A stretch of DNA of 64,000 bases, taken from NCBI GenBank assembly GCA_964017045.1, contig OZ024794.1, positions 4,971,329 to 5,035,328 on the forward strand, read 5' to 3'. A program made the translations under genes and the position numbers. A model generated the notes under the pieces. That model had not been told where the DNA came from, made no database searches, and saw nothing but the letters and a program-made list of their open reading frames with translations. Source of the stretch: Omphiscola glabra (Eukaryota > Mollusca > Gastropoda > Lymnaeidae). Shown piece after piece: positions 58,058 through 64,000 of the stretch (positions are counted from its first letter, which is position 1; each line of letters opens with the position of its first letter).

Positions 58058-58224
58058 CAGTGGCGTAGCGAGGGGGGGGGGCACGCGGGGCATAATGCCC
58101 CGGGCGCTACTCACAAAGGGGCGCCAAATGTTATATTTTACATATAATATTGTATGGTTTTCGAATATGGGGGCGCTAAAAAGGTATTGCGCCCCGGGCG
58201 CGAGTTAAGCTCGCTACGCCACTG
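58058..58224. mobile_element. hAT-like MITE, 167 bp, perfect ends
   Basis: Begins CAGTGGCGTAGCGAG and ends CTCGCTACGCCACTG, a perfect 15 bp inverted repeat. It is flanked by a perfect 8 bp duplication, ATCCAACA at 58050-58057 and 58225-58232. Two internal GCCCCGGGCGC boxes are arranged in inverse orientation. No coding capacity. Best preserved element in the window. Confidence 0.93.
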
Positions 58225-58505
58225 ATCCAACAAAGTGTTTTTTTTCAATGGGAAGATTTGATCACTAACATTCCATTTTACATTATGATTTTTCTATTCC
58301 AAGGATAAGGTTTAATGGCACCCCGTATTATTGTTATTTAGTGACCAGACAGAAACGTGTGGTTTCTTGATAATCCGAAATAAAGGAACCCTCGGAAAAT
58401 GAAATCGTCTCAGTTTAAGTATGGTATAAAAATATTCAGTTTAAAAGTGGTTGGGACATCAGAATATTTAATAAAGTTCATGGGCGTGAAATAACATGTG
58501 TGCAG

Positions 58506-60132
58506 CAGAGACCGACCGAAAGTGATTTTCTGATTTCGGCCGAAACCGAAAGCGAAGCCGAGGCCGAAACTAAAATATTTAGGTATTTTGAAATTCGTTC
58601 ACGCATACATTCTGCATACATCAAAAAATGATATGGGAAAAATATCACTATTTATATTCTTTTTATAAAAAAATTAGATCATTGTTAATATTAAAAAATA
58701 AACATCTAATGAATACTTTGGCTTTTACCATTTTAATTTAAAAGTAATTTAATTTCTTAAGAAATGTATTTAAAATAGTATGGTAAGATAAAATATGGAC
58801 CAAAAAAAAGGGGGTGGGAATTCATGCAAAATAGACTCTTGAGTGCTCTTTCCTTTTATAGTATAATCACATACTAGAACATATATCTACAATAATCATT
58901 GTGACTCTAATAGAGCCTATTGTCACCTAAATATCATTTGTATATAAAAATTTAAAAAACAATGTTTCGTGGTTATCGTCATACTAAATGCTTTGTGTTT
59001 TCATAACTAGCTGGCAAGATATCTCTGTATTAATATTTATCCTAGTACCAACCCATTAGTCTTTCCGTGCTGGTGACGTCATTATTTCGTTCGGCGACCC
59101 ACCTCACTCACCTCCATTGGTGGGCGAAATAATTTTTCTTTAACCGGGTCTCATCAAATAGTTCTTCTGACGGGTCTCGACGGAGAAGGGCAAAAGACAT
59201 CTAAATTGGTCGCCTAAATCATAAAAGTAAACAGGTCTGAAGTAGGCCTACTACATTAGTATTATATCGCCCAGTGATACATGCACACGTGTGTTATTTC
59301 GTCAATAACAATGTTTATCGGTAGGGTAATGATGAATTTCAAGAAATGATTGAATTGAAAAAGCATAAGTTTCCTTAAATTTTATTTTTAAAAAATAAAA
59401 ACATAGAAAATAATGGAAAGAGTTACAATTCCCTAGGATCATGCAATATTGTTAATCTTTGCCTATGACAACATTTATGAGCATGATAATGATAAATCAT
59501 AATGAATATCACAAATGACATTGATGAGCATGATAATGATAAATCATAATGAATATCACAAATGACATTGATGAGCATGATAATGATAAATGATAATGAA
59601 TATCACAAATGACATTTATGAGCATGATAATGATAAATCATAATGAATATCACAAATGACATTTATGAGCATGATAATGATAAATCATAATGAATATCAC
59701 AAATGACATTTATGAGCATGATAATGATAAATCATAATGAATATCACAAATGAATGAATTGAATAAACCATGAGTTCCAAATTTTATTCATGAAAAAATT
59801 AAAACAAAAATAATTATATCAATATCAACCTTCCATTTGTTTTACTTTCACAAAACTGTTTAATTGAAATTAATTTTTGTGGAAATAAAGGACAAGCAGG
59901 TCATCATGCAGCTGTGAGCAGTTTTCGCAGAGTATAAGTCATAGAACATACGATGACAGCTGTCGCGCTGTAATGAATATCGGATTGCCTGCCTAGAGAC
60001 AGACAGACAGTCTGCCCTCTGGTGGATGACCGAAAACCTCAGTCACTTTCGGCCGAAACCGTAAATAAACCGAACGTTATCGAATGGCAACTTTCGGTGC
60101 CGAGACCGAAGCCAAAATTCGGTCGGTTTCTA
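58506..60132. mobile_element. hAT-like element, 1.63 kb, non-autonomous
   Basis: Begins CAGAGACCGACCGAA and ends TTCGGTCGGTTTCTA, inverted ends matching at 13 of 15. Flanks GTGTGCAG (58498-58505) and GTGTGCAA (60133-60140) match at 7 of 8. The 12 bp palindrome TTTCGGCCGAAA lies near both ends (58534-58545 and 60047-60058), like subterminal transposase sites of hAT elements. No transposase frame is seen. A 47 bp minisatellite sits inside. Confidence 0.8.
59469..59748. repeat. 47 bp minisatellite inside the hAT-like element, ~6 copies
   Basis: Core ATGAGCATGATAATGATAAA then TCATAATGAATATCACAAATGACATTT in part. Copies nearly identical. Confidence 0.95.
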
Positions 60133-60361
60133 GTGTGCAAGTGACGTATCACGAGGGAAAGGGTGTAGCAAAAATTGGAATTCTTAAATGTGCGTTACTT
60201 GAGTTCAAGTTTTGTCAAGTAACTTTAGTAGGTGATAAGTTCAGGCAAATTGAAACAAATGAGAAAGAACCCAGTCGCACACCAAAATCAACCGGAAGAC
60301 GGTCTTGTACGATTGTTGGTAGTTAGGGGTCAACACGGGTCAGCTTTTCTTAAAAGGCCGT

Positions 60362-60460
60362 GAGAAGATTTTGACTCGGTTGTGAGTAGATTTTGATTTG
60401 GTTGTGAGTAGATTTTGACTTGGTTGTGAGCAGATTTTAAGATGGTTGTGAGTATATTTT
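60362..60460. repeat. 21 bp repeat (TGGTTGTGAGTAGATTTTGA), ~4 copies
   Basis: It shares GTGAGTAGAT with the following array, to which it grades. Confidence 0.85.
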
Positions 60461-60469
60461 GAGAGGGAT

Positions 60470-62606
60470 GTAAATATTGAGATTAGAGTAGATATTGAGA
60501 TGTCAGTAGATATTGAGATGTCAGTAGATATTGAGATGTGAGTAGATATTGAGATGTGAGTAGATATTGAGATGTGAGTAGATATTGAGATGTCAGTAGA
60601 TATTGAGATGTGATTAGATATTGAGATGTCAGTAGATATTGAGATGTCAGTAGATATTGAGATGTGAGTAGATATTGAGATGTGAGTAGATATTGAGATG
60701 TGATTAGATATTGAGATGTGAGTAGATATTGAAATGTGAGTAGATATTGAGATGTGAGTAGATATTGAGATGTGAGTAGATATTGAGATGTGATTAGATA
60801 TTGAGATGTGATTAGATATTGAAATGTGAGTGGATATTAAGATGTGAGTAGATATTGAGATGTGAGTAGATATTGAGATGTGATTAGATATTGAGATGTG
60901 AGTAGATATTGAAATGTGAGTGGATATTAAGATGTGAGTAGATATTGAGATGTGAGTAGATATTGAGATGTGAGTAGATATTGAGATGTGAGTGGATATT
61001 TAGATGTGAGTAGATATTGAGATGTGATTAGATATTGAAATGTGAGTGGATATTGAGATGTGGGTAGATATTGAAATGTGAGTGGATATTGAGATGTGAG
61101 TAGATATTGAAATGTGAGTGGATATTGAGATGTGAGTAGATATTTAGATGTGAGTAGATATTTAGATGTGAGTAGATATTGAGATGTGAGTACATATTGA
61201 AATGTGAGTAGATATTTAGATGTGAGTGGATATTTAGATGTGAGTAGATATTGAGATGTGATTAGATATTGAAATGTGAGTGGATATTGAGATGTGAGTA
61301 GATATTGAAATGTGAGTAGATATTGAGATGTGAGTGGATATTTAGATGTGAGTAGATATTGAGATGTGATTAGATATTGAAATGTGAGTGGATATTGAGA
61401 TGTGAGTAGATATTGAAATGTGAGTGGATATTGAGATGTGAGTAGATATTGAAATGTGAGTGGATATTGAGATGTGAGTAGATATTTAGATGTGAGTAGA
61501 TATTTAGATGTGAGTAGATATTGAGATGTGAGTAGATATTGAGATGTGAGTATATATTGAGATGAGAGTAGATATTGAGATGTGAGTAGATATTTAGATA
61601 TGAGTAGATATTGAGATGTGAGTAGATATTGAGATGTGAGTAGATATTGAAATGTGAGTGGATATTGAGATGTGAGTAGATATTGAGATGTGAGTAGATA
61701 TTTAGATATGAGTAGATATTGAGATGTGAGTGGATATTGAGATGTGAGTAGATATTGAGGTGTGAGTAGATATTGAGATGTGAGTAGATATTTAGATATG
61801 AGTAGATATTGAGATGTGAGTAGATATTGAGATGTGAGTAGATATTGAGATGTGAGTAGATATTGAAATGTGAGTGGATATTGAGATGTGAGTAGATATT
61901 GAGATGTGAGTAGATATTTAGATGTGAGTAGATATTGAGATGTGAGTAGATATTGAGATGTGAGTAGATATTGAGATGTGAGTGGATATTGAGATGTGAG
62001 TTGATATTGAGATGTGAGTAGATATTGAGATGTGAGTAGATATTGAGATGTGAGTAGATATTTAGATGTGAGTGGATATTGAGATGTGAGTAGATATTGA
62101 GGTGTGAGTAGATATAGAGTATAGAGTTGATATTGAGATGTGAGTAGATATTGAGATGTGAGTAGATATTGAGATGTGAGTAGATATTAAGATGTGAGTA
62201 GATATTGTAATGTGAGTGGATATTGAGATGTGAGTAGATATTGAGATGTGAGTAGATATTTAGATGTGAGTAGATTTTGAGATTTGAGTAGATATTGAGA
62301 TGTGAGTGGATATTGAGATGTGAGTAGATATTGAGATGTGAGTAGATATTGAGATGTGAGTAGATATTGAGATTTGAGTAGATATTGAGATGTGAGTGGA
62401 TATTGAGATGTGAGTAGATATTGAGATGTGAGTGGATATTGAGATGTGAGTAGATATTGAGATGTGAGTAGATATTGAAATGTGAGTGGATATTGAGATG
62501 TGAGTAGATATTGAGATGTGAGTAGATATTGAAATGTGAGTAGATATTGAGATGTGAGTAGATATTGAGATGTGAGTAGATATTGAGATGTGAGTAGATA
62601 TTGACT
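60470..62606. repeat. 18 bp minisatellite (GATATTGAGATGTGAGTA), ~118 copies
   Basis: About 2.1 kb. Variants (TTTAGATG, TTGAAATG, GTGATTA, GTGAGTGG) recur in ordered groups such as GATTAGATATTGAAATGTGA+GTGG, which suggests multi-unit duplications. Minus-strand frames are artefacts. Confidence 0.97.
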
Positions 62607-62879
62607 CACTAGGAGACGTGCCATGTTCTACATGCGGGACTAACAGATCAAACAATGGTATAATGCTCACGTGAAAGAACGTGAGGCGCCGAAATGGAAA
62701 TGTTTCCTACAAGTGGTGACAATGGCGGGCGGGATGGTGGGGACAATGGCGCACAGGATGGGGGTGAAACTTTGGACGTTATAACAGGACGGAAACAGTC
62801 CCTCGTAACAAGTCAGACTTCCGATGTCAAAGTTGAGATTAAGGCGAGGACTAGCTCAGTTCGCGATATGTGCTTGAAC

Positions 62880-62933
62880 GAGGGCAAAGATTAGGGCAAA
62901 GATTAGGGCAAAGATTAGGGCAAAGATTAGGGC
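62880..62933. repeat. 12 bp repeat (GGGCAAAGATTA), ~4.5 copies
   Basis: Perfect copies. Confidence 0.92.
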
Positions 62934-63582
62934 TTTCTGTCTTGCTCATTTATAGTGTGTTATCTAGTGAACACATTAAAAATAATAACAGCCATTATTA
63001 TCATTATTATTATTATCATTCAAATTGTTGCCCACATGTAGAGGAATATGTCCCTAGTGGGGGGGGGGGGGGAGCTGAGGGGATTGAGGGCTCCATACCC
63101 TTCATTTTTGTCCCACATGAACTACTAAACAATAAAATAAATCTACTTAAACTTAAATGTTTTTCAAATTTTAATTTTATTTATATAAAATTTAATGGTC
63201 AACCAAGTTTTCTGTGGTGTTGATGGTGACTAAATGAACAGCGTTATCTGATGTGTTGACGTGACGCGTGACACAGAGCCTGTTCTTAACACACGTGATC
63301 AAATGTTACATATAACAAAACCAAATAAAAACTAAACTATTATGACGTCATTCTTTATTTTATCTCAATTTAATATTTAATTGATATCTTTATCTACTGA
63401 ATGACGTACGAATAAGTTAATAGATCTCAGGCATACGATGGGTATATCTACAATAATATGCGGTTGGGTTTGGTTGGGGTGTGGGGTATGAAATTTTTAA
63501 AATATTCCATTTGGGATCGGGGGCCAAAATTCGTTTTCTTTTTCTTATATTATTATTATTAATAGAAGTTTTATATAGCGCG
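62934..63582. other. Flank without genes; relic of the Helitron-like internal repeat
   Basis: Poly-G near 63059. At 63501-63540 AATATTCCATTTGGGATCGG then GGGCCAAAATTCG resembles the internal repeat unit of the element at 49578-52925. No gene recognised. Confidence 0.45.
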
Positions 63583-63838
63583 GTACGCCAACGTAGGACT
63601 GGGCTCACCACGCTGTACATACAAGGTACCCCAACGTAGGACTGGGCTCACCACGCTGTACATACAAGGTACCCCAAAGTAGGACTGGGCTCACCACGCT
63701 GTACATACAAGGTACCCCAACGTAGGACTGGGCTCACCACGCTGTACATACAAGGTACCCCAACGTAGGACTGGGCTCACCACGCTGTACATACAAGGTA
63801 CCCCAACGTAGGGCTGGGTTCACCACGCTGTACATACA
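63583..63838. repeat. 43 bp minisatellite, 6 copies
   Basis: Core CCAACGTAGGACTGGGCTCA then CCACGCTGTACATACAAGGTACC in part. GTAC occurs twice per unit. Confidence 0.95.
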
Positions 63839-64000
63839 ATTTAACAAACATAATCATGAACTTAAAAATTAACATACATTAATTAAATAAAACAAAACAA
63901 ATGTATAATATTCCCTCCAACCATTCCATAACTATTTACATGTCAAGCCATGGACGGTAGCTAGCAGCATCGTTGATCGGTCTGAACAGGGGGGGGGGGA

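Overview
This window is nuclear DNA of an animal, most likely a mollusc or another lophotrochozoan. One gene can be supported with confidence, a two-exon NK2-class homeobox gene of the Nkx2-5/tinman (NK4) group on the + strand. It has canonical GT-AG splice sites, a branch-point-like CTAAC and a 28 kb intron. The animal assignment rests on that gene and on the mobile elements. The mollusc suggestion is weaker: it comes from the NK4 protein keeping vertebrate-type features and from the repeat-rich AT-biased background. I see no bacterial operons, rRNA, convincing tRNA genes or CRISPR.

Layout. 1-6.4 kb is upstream flank, mostly minisatellites, including a 0.9 kb array of a 29 bp palindromic unit about 1.4 kb before the start codon. 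Exon 1 (6460-6955) encodes the TN (Eh1-like) repression motif and a duplicated KQ[D/E]YE segment. The intron (6956-34975) is packed with unrelated tandem arrays (periods 15 to 48 bp, one of 2.1 kb), three hAT MITEs, a tRNA-derived SINE, a second SINE whose internal segment has expanded into a 10-copy 39 bp minisatellite, and a triple foldback sequence. Exon 2 (34976-35775) encodes the homeodomain, the NK2-specific domain and a C-terminus like that of vertebrate Nkx2-5. 36-64 kb is downstream flank with no recognisable protein gene. It holds further arrays (41 bp x ~27, 43 bp x ~22, 18 bp x ~118), three small hAT MITEs, a 1.6 kb hAT-like element and a 3.3 kb Helitron-like element.

By my hand tally about 60 separate tandem arrays cover roughly a third of the window. 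Many have periods divisible by three, so long open frames run through them on several frames at once. These are low-complexity artefacts and are not listed as genes. Several arrays show higher-order structure (7 x 24 bp, 3 x 30 bp, 65 bp inside ~650 bp), which indicates repeated rounds of local duplication. The most informative observations are the SINE-to-minisatellite transition, the SPIN-like hAT trio with target-site duplications, and the palindromic array upstream of a cardiac-type homeobox gene.
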